From the NCBI GenBank assembly GCA_937916485.1, contig CALFSV010000401.1, positions 1 to 7,191 of the forward strand: a DNA stretch of 7,191 nt. The letters run 5' to 3'. The notes below the pieces were generated by a model. The model worked only from the letters and a program-made list of their open reading frames with translations. It ran no database searches and was not told the origin of the DNA. The position numbers and the translations under genes were made by a program. Shown piece after piece: positions 1-7,033 of the stretch; position 1 is the first letter of the stretch; each line of letters opens with the position of its first letter. This DNA comes from an uncultured Paracoccaceae bacterium (GTDB taxonomy: Bacteria; Pseudomonadota; Alphaproteobacteria; Rhodobacterales; Rhodobacteraceae).

Positions 1-1
1 A

Positions 2-976
2 GAAGGCGCGCTTGTTGTTAACAACAATGCAGCAGCCGTGTTGCTGACGCTGAACAGCCTGGCGCAGCGCAAAGAGGTGCCTGTTTCACGGGGCGAGTTG
101 ATCGAGATCGGTGGGGCCTTCCGCATGCCGGACATCATGGCACGCGCAGGGTGCAAGCTGGTGGAAGTTGGCACGACCAACCGGACTCATAAAGCAGATT
201 TCGACTCTGCGATCGGCCCTAAAACCGCATTGCTGATGAAGGTCCATACCAGCAACTTTGAGATAAAAGGCTTTGCCAAAAGCGTCTCGGAGGAGGACCT
301 TGCGGGGATCGCGCATCGTTACAATCTGCCCTTTGTCACGGATTTGGGCAGCGGCACTTTGATTGACCTAGAGCCCTACAATCTCCCGCACGAAACAACT
401 GTCACAGAAGCTTTGGCGTCCGGGGCGGATCTGGTGACATTTAGCGGTGACAAGCTGCTAGGTGGGCCACAGGCGGGCATCATTGCGGGCCGCCGCGATC
501 TCATCGACAAACTCAAACGCAACCCCATGACCCGGGCCATGCGGCCCGATAAAATTACCCTGGCGGCCCTGCAAGCTGTTCTGAGGTTGTACACCAACCC
601 CGAGTGCCTGGTGGAAGAGCTGCCGACATTGCGTCTTTTGACGCGCAACCCTGTGGAAATCGAACAGTTAGCTGGCCGCTTGGCCTCGGTCCTTCAAGAC
701 TGTTGCAAAAAATTCGAAATTGTGGTCTCGCGAACCCATAGCCAGGTGGGCAGCGGGGCCCTGCCAATCGATAGATTGCAAAGCGCTGCTCTCAAGATAA
801 CGCGGCCGGATTTGCGCCGCCCCGGTGCTGCGTTGAACAGGCTTGCCAAGGCTTTTCGCGAATTGCCGGTTCCAGTGATCGGGCGCATTTCCGATGATGC
901 GCTTTGGTTTGATCTCAGATGTCTTGAAGACGAAGAGGGGTTCGTCGGAAACCTACAAGATCTGAAGATGTCATGA
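2..976 (+). CDS. selA: L-seryl-tRNA(Sec) selenium transferase (selenocysteine synthase), 5' truncated by window edge
   Basis: This PLP enzyme converts Ser-tRNA(Sec) to Sec-tRNA(Sec) using selenophosphate, in the cytoplasm. The frame is open from base 2 to the TGA at 974-976, giving 324 visible residues. The first of these include VVNNNAAAV, a typical SelA segment, so the true start lies upstream of the window. The PLP-lysine motif [12 protein letters not shown] is intact, with the Lys codon at 452-454. E. coli SelA has this Lys near residue 295 of 463, so roughly 140 residues are missing upstream. Other visible family blocks are [20 protein letters not shown] and VTDLGSGTL. The GTG at 38 is an internal Val, not a start. 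The stop overlaps the selB start (ATGA), which implies translational coupling. No frameshift is seen. Identification is firm. Confidence 0.96.
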   Translation, partial: EGALVVNNNAAAVLLTLNSLAQRKEVPVSRGELIEIGGAFRMPDIMARAGCKLVEVGTTNRTHKADFDSAIGPKTALLMKVHTSNFEIKGFAKSVSEEDLAGIAHRYNLPFVTDLGSGTLIDLEPYNLPHETTVTEALASGADLVTFSGDKLLGGPQAGIIAGRRDLIDKLKRNPMTRAMRPDKITLAALQAVLRLYTNPECLVEELPTLRLLTRNPVEIEQLAGRLASVLQDCCKKFEIVVSRTHSQVGSGALPIDRLQSAALKITRPDLRRPGAALNRLAKAFRELPVPVIGRISDDALWFDLRCLEDEEGFVGNLQDLKMS

Positions 977-2907
977 TCATAGCAACGGCAGGACATGTGG
1001 ACCACGGCAAGACTGAGCTGGTCAAGGCGTTGACAGGCATTGATACTGACCGTCTGCCCGAGGAAAAAGCGCGCGGATTGTCTGTGGACCTTGGATTTGC
1101 CTATCATACTCTGCCCGACAATACGATTTTGGGGTTCGTTGACGTCCCCGGTCATGAGAAGTTCATTCGCAACATGCTTGCAGGTGTCGCGGGTATCGAA
1201 CTGGGTTTGCTTGTGGTTGCTGCTGACGACGGGGTAATGCCGCAAACACGTGAGCATCTTGCCATATTGAGCCTCATGGATATTCGCCAGTATATCGTCG
1301 CACTGACCAAGATTGATCGCGTGTCGTCTGATCGTGTGTACGACGTCGCCGATCAAGTGGATAGACTTTTGACTGCCGCAGGGCATGAGGGCGTTACCAT
1401 CTATCCGGTCTGCGCGCCTAAAAACCAAGGTATTGGGGCGCTGATGAATGCGCTGACGTCACGTGTAAAGGAAGCGAGCGCTTGGTCAGCCGAGCATCAT
1501 TTTCGGATGGCCATAGATCGGGTGTTCACGCTGAACGGTGTTGGCTTGGTTGTCACTGGAATGGTCTTTTCCGGGGCCGTCCGTACCGGCGAAAGCATGA
1601 CACTCTCGACCGATGGATCCCAGGTTCGGGTGCGCGGGATCAAAGCGCACAATACTGCAAGTGATGGTGCAAAGGCGGGAGAGAGATGTGCCATCAACAT
1701 CGCCGGGCGCGGCCTGAGCGAAGCGTTGGTTCGGCGCGGGAACTGGCTGATGCATCCCAGCTTGTACGCCCCGACACGGCGCATCGACGTCGAGGTGCAA
1801 GTGCTGGCGAGCGAAACTGGTCCGCTAAAACACTGGACACCCACCCATCTGCATATCGGTGCTGATCATCTGTCCGCCCGCGTCGCAGTTTTGTCAGGCG
1901 GTGCTATCCCTGCGGGTGGGCAAGGATTGGCGCAATTGGTGGTATCGCGGGATGCCTTTGCCGTTCATGGCGACACTTTCGTGCTGCGCGATCAGTCTGC
2001 CCAACGCACGATTGCCGGTGGACGCGTGATTGATCCTTTCTCCCCAAAACGTGGGCGCGCAAGGCCCGCCCGGATCGCAGCGCTGAACGCTTTGCAACAT
2101 CAAAACGTCTCTGATGCCCTCAGGGCACTGACCGGTGGCAGCGAAACCGGGGTCCTGCTTGCTCCGTTTTCAGTTGCATACAATCTTCCCGGGCCACGGT
2201 TAGACATGTTGATTGAAACGCTTAGTTTGCGGCGGGTGGGCCAACAATCAAAGCAACGGGTTTTCTGCGAAACACAATGGCGCAGGCTAGGTGCCAAAGT
2301 TGTCAAAGCGGTTGAGGGATTTCATCGCTCAAAGCCGATGTCGCCCGGTGCAAGCGTCAAGGACATTCAACTGGCGCTCACGCCGCACATCGAGACTTCA
2401 ATCCTTGAAGATTCGCTTGGCACCCTGATCGAAGAACAGCGATTAAACAGTCGAGGCACCCGCTTTCATTTGCCGTCGCACAGCATCCGGATCTCCGGGC
2501 GAGACCAGCAGCTTCTGGACCGTGTGGCCTCTAAACTTGCGCCACGGTCAGGCACGCCGCTCAGCCTGCATCAGGCCGCGGCGGATCTGAAAGTTGACGT
2601 GAAGACCCTGGAAACGGCTCTAAAAACGGCCAGCGGATTAGGCGAAATGGTTTTGATTGGTAAAAATCGCTATGCGCCAACGCCCTTCGTGGCAAAGCTT
2701 GGCGTGGTTGCTGAGCGGCTGGCTGCAAATTCTGCTGATGGGTATTTCACGACTGCCGAGTATCGGGATCAAACGAAGCTGGGCCGAAACTTTGCCATAG
2801 ATGTTCTGGAATATTTCGATCGGGTCGGTTTCACCGAAAGAAATGGCAACACGCGTTGCATTCGGCGTTCCGTCACAGATGTTTTCGCGGTATCATCTGA
2901 TGCTTGA
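973..2907 (+). CDS. selB: Selenocysteine-specific translation elongation factor SelB
   Basis: SelB is a GTPase that carries Sec-tRNA(Sec) to the ribosome and binds the SECIS hairpin of selenoprotein mRNAs. The protein has 644 residues (E. coli 614). Visible G motifs are G1 GHVDHGKT at residues 7-14, G3 DVPGHEKF at 57-64 and G4 TKID at 112-115. Translation-factor beta-barrel domains follow to about residue 350. The remaining ~290 residues correspond to the winged-helix C-terminal region that reads SECIS RNA in the family. Switch I reads [11 protein letters not shown], with Ser37 where E. coli SelB has Thr in RGMTIDLG. The ATG at 973 overlaps the selA stop by 4 nt, and the start [13 protein letters not shown] matches the family N-terminus exactly. 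The stop at 2905-2907 lies 3 nt before the tRNA-Sec gene. Its likely local client is the minus-strand selenoprotein. Confidence 0.97.
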   Translation: MIIATAGHVDHGKTELVKALTGIDTDRLPEEKARGLSVDLGFAYHTLPDNTILGFVDVPGHEKFIRNMLAGVAGIELGLLVVAADDGVMPQTREHLAILSLMDIRQYIVALTKIDRVSSDRVYDVADQVDRLLTAAGHEGVTIYPVCAPKNQGIGALMNALTSRVKEASAWSAEHHFRMAIDRVFTLNGVGLVVTGMVFSGAVRTGESMTLSTDGSQVRVRGIKAHNTASDGAKAGERCAINIAGRGLSEALVRRGNWLMHPSLYAPTRRIDVEVQVLASETGPLKHWTPTHLHIGADHLSARVAVLSGGAIPAGGQGLAQLVVSRDAFAVHGDTFVLRDQSAQRTIAGGRVIDPFSPKRGRARPARIAALNALQHQNVSDALRALTGGSETGVLLAPFSVAYNLPGPRLDMLIETLSLRRVGQQSKQRVFCETQWRRLGAKVVKAVEGFHRSKPMSPGASVKDIQLALTPHIETSILEDSLGTLIEEQRLNSRGTRFHLPSHSIRISGRDQQLLDRVASKLAPRSGTPLSLHQAAADLKVDVKTLETALKTASGLGEMVLIGKNRYAPTPFVAKLGVVAERLAANSADGYFTTAEYRDQTKLGRNFAIDVLEYFDRVGFTERNGNTRCIRRSVTDVFAVSSDA

Positions 2908-2910
2908 TAT

Positions 2911-3006
2911 GGAAGAGGATCGCACCCCGGTGGGGCGCCTGGATTTCAAATCCAGTGAGGGGCGTACAACGTCTCTGGTGGGTTCGACTCCCACGCTCTT
3001 TCGCCA
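2911..3006 (+). tRNA. selC: tRNA-Sec, anticodon UCA
   Basis: This is a 96-nt tRNA with encoded CCA at 3004-3006 and discriminator G3003. The anticodon stem is CTGGA/TCCAG around loop TTTCAAA, with anticodon TCA at 2946-2948. The long variable arm is an 8-bp stem (2958-2965 with 2969-2976) closed by ACA. The T arm is GTGGG-TTCGACT-CCCAC (2978-2994). The acceptor stem pairs 2911-2917 with 2996-3002 (one G-U); the eighth position, expected to pair in bacterial tRNA-Sec, is G2918 opposite G2995. The D arm (2921-2937) forms a 6-position stem with an A-G mismatch, or a bulged variant. The overall pattern matches E. coli selC closely. It starts 3 nt after the selB stop and ends 33 nt before the selD fusion gene, so it is probably cut from the operon transcript by tRNA-processing nucleases. 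Confidence 0.97.
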
Positions 3007-3039
3007 ACCGCATTTCGCCCCCAATACCGAGCGGGCCGG

Positions 3040-5274
3040 ATGATGACGCGCCAGCACCCAATCGAACATGATCTGGTGTTGGTCGGTGGCGGGCACAGCC
3101 ATGTCGAAGTGCTGCGCCAGTTCACAATGCACCGACCCGAAGGCGTAAGGCTGACGCTGATTTCGCGCGATATCGAAACGCCCTATTCAGGCATGTTACC
3201 GGGATATCTGGCCGGGCATTACACATTTGATGACTGTCATGTGGACCTAGCACCACTTGCGCTGGCGGCGGGTGCGCGATTGTATCAGTCCCGCGCGGTT
3301 GGTCTGGATTTGTCATCTGGCCGGGTGACGTGCTCGGATCGCCCGCCCGTGTCGTTTGATACGGTGTCAATCGACATCGGCTCCACACCCGAGATTGCCT
3401 CAATACATGGGCACGAACACGCCTTTGCCATCAAACCGGTTCACGCCTTTCTGGAGCGCTGGAACCGCCTTGAACCCCGTTTGCTTGCGCTTGACCGTGA
3501 GATTGAGCTTGTGATCGTCGGCGGCGGCACGGGCGGTGTCGAGGTCGCTTTGTGCCTGCATCACAGATTGAAGGCAGCCCTTGAAAGAGCGCAAAAGCCC
3601 TTGGGGATCACCATCCATGTTGTCACAGATAAAGCCGATATTCTAACCAACCATTCAGCAGCGGTGCGCAGACGCCTGCGGGCGGCATTGCGCCGCAAAA
3701 ATGTGCAGATTCACACGCAGCAGAAGGTGGATCGCATCACCCGGAATGCTGTGTGTGGTCCAGATGGGTTCAGCCTGAGCACAGATGCCACGGTGATCGC
3801 AACACATGCCGCGGCACCGGGGTGGTTGCGTGATACGGGGCTTGGGCTCGACCCTGCCGGGTTCATCCGTGTAAACAGCCAACTGCAATCCGTTTCAGAT
3901 CCACGTGTGTTTGCCGCGGGTGATATCGCGTCGTTTGATCCGCCGCTGGCCAAGAATGGTGTCTATGCCGTGCGGCAGGGGCCGGTTTTGGCGCAAACCA
4001 TGCTGGGGGTTCGGACCGCCGCGCCTTCGGCAATCTTTGCACCGCAAAAAAGAACCCTTGCGCTGATATCCACCGGGGACCGAAATGCGATTGCCTCTTA
4101 CGGGCCGTTTGCCGTGGAAGCGGGCTGGATCTGGCGGGTGAAGGATTGGATTGATAAGCGTTGGATGACCAAATATCGCGTGTTGAAAATGGACGATGCC
4201 GCTCAGATGGCCCCGATGCGTTGTGGCGGGTGCGGTGCGAAAGTATCCGCAGATATACTGGGCCAGGTGCTGTCCGAATTTCAAAACGATACGGATGAGG
4301 ATATCCTGATCGGCCTTACCACCCCTGACGATGCGGCTGTGATCCGCCCGCCGCAGGGAAAGGTGGCGGTTCAGACGGTGGATCACTTCAGAACCTTCAT
4401 CGATGATCCTTATCTGTTCGGCCGGATCGCCTCGAACCATGCGCTGAGCGATATTTATGCGATGGGGGCTGATCCCAGCACAGCGCTGGCAATTGTCACG
4501 CTGCCTTTTGCGAGCGAGGCGATTTTGGCGGATGACCTGCGTCATATGCTGATGGGCGCACGGGAAACCCTGCAGGACGCGGGCGTCCGGTTGGTGGGTG
4601 GCCACACCGGAGAAGGGCAAGAGATGTCATTCGGTCTGTCCGTCACCGGATATGCTGACGAAAACAAGCTGATGAAAAAGTCCGGTTTGCGTGAGGGCGA
4701 TGTTCTGATCCTGACGAAACCACTGGGCACGGGCGCGCTATTGGCAGGTTGGATGCAGGGCCGCGTCAGGAATGACGCTTTGCAGGCGGCAATTGCATCA
4801 ATGGTGGCCTCAAACCGGGAGGCCGCCCGCATATTCGCGGCGCATGGGGCGTCTGCCTGCACAGATGTCACCGGGTTTGGTTTGCTGGGGCATCTGGGGG
4901 AAATGGTCAGGGCCTCGGGTGTGCATGCTGTGATTGACCCGCTGCGCATTCCGATATTGCCGGGGGCTGCGGCAATGTTGCGCGAAGGTGTCCAGAGCAC
5001 GCTGCATCCGGGCAATCGTGACGCGGCCAGCCGATACATTAACATGGGTATTGATCTTGCCGATGAAGATATTCTGTTCGATCCGCAAACCTCAGGCGGA
5101 TTGCTTAGCGCGGTTCCAGACCAGTCTGTTGAGAAAGTGATAGTTGCCCTAAGGCAAGGCGGTGCCATCCATGCTGCAGCTATTGGCCGCGTGACTGAAG
5201 GTGAACCCGGACGTATCAGCCTAAAGCAGCAATGCGCTGCAATTTCACCCTCATCAGCCCACACAAGCGAGTGA
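3040..5274 (+). CDS. selD: FAD/NAD(P)-dependent oxidoreductase fused to selenide, water dikinase (SelD)
   Basis: This is a two-domain protein of 744 residues. Residues ~10-385 form an NDH-2/pyridine-nucleotide-disulfide-type flavoprotein: FAD-binding VLVGGGHSHVEVL near 13-25, NAD(P)-binding VIVGGGTGGVEVA at 158-170, and the second FAD motif FAAGDIA at 291-297. Residues ~393-730 are selenophosphate synthetase, which makes selenophosphate from selenide and ATP. Its active site reads RCGGCGAKV, with Cys398 and Lys401 aligning to E. coli Cys17 and Lys20; Cys, not Sec, is used. Further SelD blocks are TPDDAAV (428-434), FGRIASNHALSDIYAMGADP (460-479), GGHTGEGQ (520-527) and TSGGLL (684-689). Such fusions are known in other bacteria; the flavin domain is thought to handle selenium redox chemistry, but its substrate is not established. 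ATG 3040 is the first in-frame start, followed at once by another ATG; the Shine-Dalgarno is weak. It is the last plus-strand sel gene and converges on the selenoprotein gene. Confidence 0.95.
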   Translation: MMTRQHPIEHDLVLVGGGHSHVEVLRQFTMHRPEGVRLTLISRDIETPYSGMLPGYLAGHYTFDDCHVDLAPLALAAGARLYQSRAVGLDLSSGRVTCSDRPPVSFDTVSIDIGSTPEIASIHGHEHAFAIKPVHAFLERWNRLEPRLLALDREIELVIVGGGTGGVEVALCLHHRLKAALERAQKPLGITIHVVTDKADILTNHSAAVRRRLRAALRRKNVQIHTQQKVDRITRNAVCGPDGFSLSTDATVIATHAAAPGWLRDTGLGLDPAGFIRVNSQLQSVSDPRVFAAGDIASFDPPLAKNGVYAVRQGPVLAQTMLGVRTAAPSAIFAPQKRTLALISTGDRNAIASYGPFAVEAGWIWRVKDWIDKRWMTKYRVLKMDDAAQMAPMRCGGCGAKVSADILGQVLSEFQNDTDEDILIGLTTPDDAAVIRPPQGKVAVQTVDHFRTFIDDPYLFGRIASNHALSDIYAMGADPSTALAIVTLPFASEAILADDLRHMLMGARETLQDAGVRLVGGHTGEGQEMSFGLSVTGYADENKLMKKSGLREGDVLILTKPLGTGALLAGWMQGRVRNDALQAAIASMVASNREAARIFAAHGASACTDVTGFGLLGHLGEMVRASGVHAVIDPLRIPILPGAAAMLREGVQSTLHPGNRDAASRYINMGIDLADEDILFDPQTSGGLLSAVPDQSVEKVIVALRQGGAIHAAAIGRVTEGEPGRISLKQQCAAISPSSAHTSE

Positions 5275-5325
5275 TGATCAGTGCTACGCCCCAATGGGAA
5301 ACCAAGTGACACAGGCCCCCGAAAT

Positions 5326-6561
5326 TCACCATCCAGCGGCGGATGAGCCGGGCAATGGGCCTTCGGACCAGAAACGCGGCGCCATAAGGGACATCTCGAC
5401 AATCTGAAGCATCACTTTGTTGTCGGACGCGACCGACACGGCTTCGAGTAAAAGCAGCATCCGTCCGGTCTTGGTTTCTTCCCAAAACCATTTGCCCATG
5501 AGTTCCAGATCATCAATTCCGTCGCGGTGCGTTCGTGTTTCCGTGAAATAGGCTTCCAGATCCTCGACCACGAGCTTCAGCAACGGAATGGCAGGCATGC
5601 CTTTTCTGGGGCTTGGGGGAACTTCCCCATTCAGGAAGCCCGCAACAAAGGGCGCAAGCTCGTCGATCTCTAAGCCGCTGGCCCCTACTGTGGTGCGGCC
5701 TCGTGCGGCAACGGCCGCATCGTAATCCGATCTAAGGGCAGCCATTTCGGCAGTCACCTCGGCCAGAACGACATCCACATCACCAATGTCATCGACACTC
5801 AGAACAAGGTCTGGCGGCAAAGCATATCCCATGCGCCCATTCTTGACCGGGATCACCTTGGGGAAATCCTCGATCACCGGGCCCTTTTCTGTGTCAAACA
5901 GATCAAACGCCGCGCGTATGACTTTTTTCTGGAAGGCCGGGTCATTCGGTTTGCCCATGCCGCGCCCCATTGGGAAATCCAGAAACAATGACCGAGGCGG
6001 CTTGATCGCCTCAATATGCTCGCGCACGAAGCCAACCAGAACGGTCGATAAGCCTTCGGATTCAAAATAATGAGCCAGCCCGCACACGGCGCGCGTGCAA
6101 AACGGTCATATAGGTATCAGCAAAACCGTATTCACACCGTCCTGCTTCATTTGCGCAGCGGCTTGACGGGCTGATTTCTCCATGGTGACGGGATCTGCCG
6201 CCCCCATGAAAGAATAGTGATCTTCTGCAACCGAACCTATTTCCCCGTCAGTGGCCATTTCTTCAAGCCGGTCTAACGGGATAATTGTATTCAGATCCTG
6301 TTGCCAGGCCGAGCGATCAAACTCGACAGCCACATGGGTCATCACCAAATCACGGTCGGTTTTGTGAAAGGCACGATAATCCTTTGCCAGCCAAGAAAAG
6401 GGCTTGTCCTCACGACGGTGAACAGCCGCCGTAGAGACGATTGAGATACGCCGTTCATGTGCCGGTACAGGGGGCGTCCACGAAGCATCGTCAACGGCTG
6501 GCAAGTCGAGATTTGAGATAAAACCCCGGGCAACGGCGGGCATTTCGGATATCTTGGTCAA
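5326..6561 (-). CDS. GrdB-like selenoprotein (glycine/sarcosine/betaine reductase selenoprotein B family) with in-frame UGA=Sec
   Basis: Two minus-strand halves (6561-6109 and 6105-5326) share one frame and are separated only by TGA at 6108-6106. Read as Sec the product is 411 residues with Sec152 in LLIPI-U-PFCTRAVC; Cys155 makes a U-x-x-C redox motif and Cys160 follows. Homology-like blocks run on both sides: VSTAAVHRR (42-50), DLVMTHVAVEFDR (71-83), QQDLNTIIPLDRL (87-99), GSVAEDHYSFMGAADP (109-124), then GLAHYFE, VREHIEAIKPPRSLF and FPMGRGMGKPNDPAFQ (from 196). These match, from memory, the proteobacterial GrdB-like family. Clostridial GrdB is the substrate-binding selenoprotein of glycine reductase, but no pyruvoyl subunit, GrdA or GrdC/D is seen here, so the reaction is unknown; a reductase or redox role is inferred. 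The start is TTG with GGAG 7 nt upstream; the first in-frame ATG is codon 7. No signal peptide or membrane segment is seen. It converges with selD across a 51-nt gap. Confidence 0.9.
6079..6105 (-). promoter_or_regulatory. Candidate bacterial SECIS hairpin just downstream of the Sec UGA
   Basis: Minus-strand bases 6098-6093 (GCACGC) pair with 6087-6082 (GTGTGC) in a 6-bp stem with one G-U, closed by the 5-nt loop GCGCC (6092-6088). The loop begins 13 nt after the UGA, a little closer than in E. coli fdhF. The loop contains G residues, as bacterial SECIS apical loops do. CC at 6105-6104 could pair with GG at 6080-6079 below an asymmetric U-rich bulge. In bacteria SelB binds such an element inside the coding region. 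The fold was made by eye and no energy was computed. Confidence 0.65.
6106..6108 (-). other. In-frame UGA codon decoded as selenocysteine (Sec152)
   Basis: On the minus strand the codons run CTG ATA CCT ATA TGA CCG TTT TGC, that is LIPI-U-PFC. The frame stays open for 259 codons after the TGA, with family-like sequence, and the whole Sec machinery lies next door. A nonsense mutation or a separate downstream gene is much less likely: the next possible start, GTG at 6087-6085, would fall inside the conserved block and lose the N-terminal domain. Confidence 0.92.
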
Positions 6562-6576
6562 ATCATTTCTCCAGCC
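6561..6576 (-). promoter_or_regulatory. Ribosome binding site that selects the TTG start of the selenoprotein
   Basis: The minus strand reads GGAG, 7 nt of spacer (AAATGAT), then TTG ACC AAG. The spacing is ideal for the TTG at 6561-6559. The ATG inside the spacer is out of frame and meets a TGA after one codon, so it does not compete as a useful start. The first in-frame ATG is codon 7, which has no comparable Shine-Dalgarno. Confidence 0.6.
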
Positions 6577-6599
6577 AGTGAACAGAACGTGTTGCGTCG

Positions 6600-6628
6600 A
6601 TAATGAAACCTCAACCGCAATGTGGCAA
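6600..6628 (-). promoter_or_regulatory. Probable sigma70-type promoter of the GrdB-like selenoprotein gene
   Basis: On the minus strand TTGCCA (6628-6623, one mismatch to TTGACA) is followed after 17 nt by CATTAT (6605-6600, four of six matches to TATAAT). This would start transcription near 6593 and leave a leader of about 30 nt before the TTG start. It is the best-spaced pair seen upstream of the gene. Confidence 0.45.
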
Positions 6629-6637
6629 GCGAAACAT

Positions 6638-6660
6638 ATTGAATTCTACATTCAATGTAG
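6638..6660. promoter_or_regulatory. Two interlocked perfect inverted repeats, likely regulator-binding site
   Basis: ATTGAAT (6638-6644) and ATTCAAT (6650-6656) form a perfect 7-bp inverted repeat with a 5-nt spacer. Overlapping it, CTACATT (6646-6652) and AATGTAG (6654-6660) form a second perfect 7-bp inverted repeat around one central base. The site begins about 10 bp upstream of the proposed -35 of the selenoprotein gene, a position typical of an activator site. The regulator cannot be named. Because the arms are shared, the two symmetries may be alternative readings of one operator. Confidence 0.5.
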
Positions 6661-6671
6661 CTGAATGACTT

Positions 6672-6866
6672 CTAGACGAATTTGAATCCATGCCAGCCAC
6701 AACAGAGACATTGATCCTGAAACGGCACCCGTATCGCGCCTTTGGGCAGCAACGGCAACACTGCAGGATAAGCCAACACAATGAACCCAGACTCTGTCGG
6801 ATAGTTTGAGCGATTTTCGCCTAATCCAGTCTTGTTAGAAGCCTCATTAGGGTATCGGCCAATACA
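6672..6866 (-). pseudogene. Start-less 64-codon open frame, possible gene remnant or dispersed repeat
   Basis: The minus-strand frame from 6866 to the TAG at 6674-6672 is open for 64 codons but has no ATG near its beginning and is preceded in frame by TGA (6869-6867) and further stops. The translation looks protein-like: it contains RYPNEASNKTG, NYPTESGF, AYPAVLPLLPKGAIRV and a CLCCG cysteine cluster near the C-terminus. It vaguely resembles short hypothetical proteins scattered through Rhodobacteraceae genomes, which are often annotated repeats rather than genes; this is memory, not a search result. No ribosome binding site is evident. It could be a decayed transposon or gene end, or chance. 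Confidence 0.3.
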
Positions 6867-6958
6867 TCAAAACCGGCTATCTTTGAGTTGCTAATTTCAG
6901 CCTACCAGGCGCCATACCCGAAGTCGCAAAATGCCAGAACCAGACTGTGGTGCAAAGT

Positions 6959-6976
6959 GCAGCAAACGGCAGCAAA
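6959..6976 (+). repeat. Short tandem direct repeat GCAGCAAA x2
   Basis: GCAGCAAA occurs at 6959-6966 and again at 6969-6976, a 10-nt period, in a purine-rich stretch. The surrounding 6930-7030 segment has a composition unlike the AT-rich flank and may belong to a dispersed intergenic repeat. Significance is low on its own. Confidence 0.35.
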
Positions 6977-7033
6977 GTCCGCGAAGCAGACCTCGGTCCA
7001 GCACGCAGCGAATGTCTCCTTTCAGCCCATATA

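Noticed and set aside
38..976. GTG at 38 as the selA start.
   Set aside because: The frame is open to the window edge and the preceding residues match SelA, so the gene is simply truncated.
2978..3006. Duplication of the tRNA-Sec 3' end as an attachment site elsewhere in the window.
   Set aside because: No second copy of the T-arm/acceptor sequence was found by eye in 6562-7191.
5275..5325. A bidirectional terminator between the convergent selD and selenoprotein genes.
   Set aside because: No GC-rich hairpin followed by a T-run is visible in the 51-nt gap on either strand.
5284..5328. The terminal TGA of the selenoprotein (5328-5326) as a second Sec codon, extending the frame 13 codons to a TAG.
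   Set aside because: The extension is short, has no convincing SECIS-like hairpin, and the C-terminus before the TGA already looks like a natural low-complexity end.
3895..5402. Long antisense open frames opposite selD (241 and 286 residues).
   Set aside because: Shadow frames of a GC-biased gene with clear SelD motifs on the plus strand.
5326..6087. A separate 253-residue protein starting at GTG 6087.
   Set aside because: It begins inside the conserved PFCTRAVCGLAHYFE block, has no ribosome binding site and is in frame with the upstream half across a UGA.
6867..6869. TGA before TGT in the start-less minus-strand frame as a Sec-Cys pair.
   Set aside because: Other stops (TAG, TGA) lie in frame within 30 nt upstream and no start or family match exists, so it is an ordinary stop.
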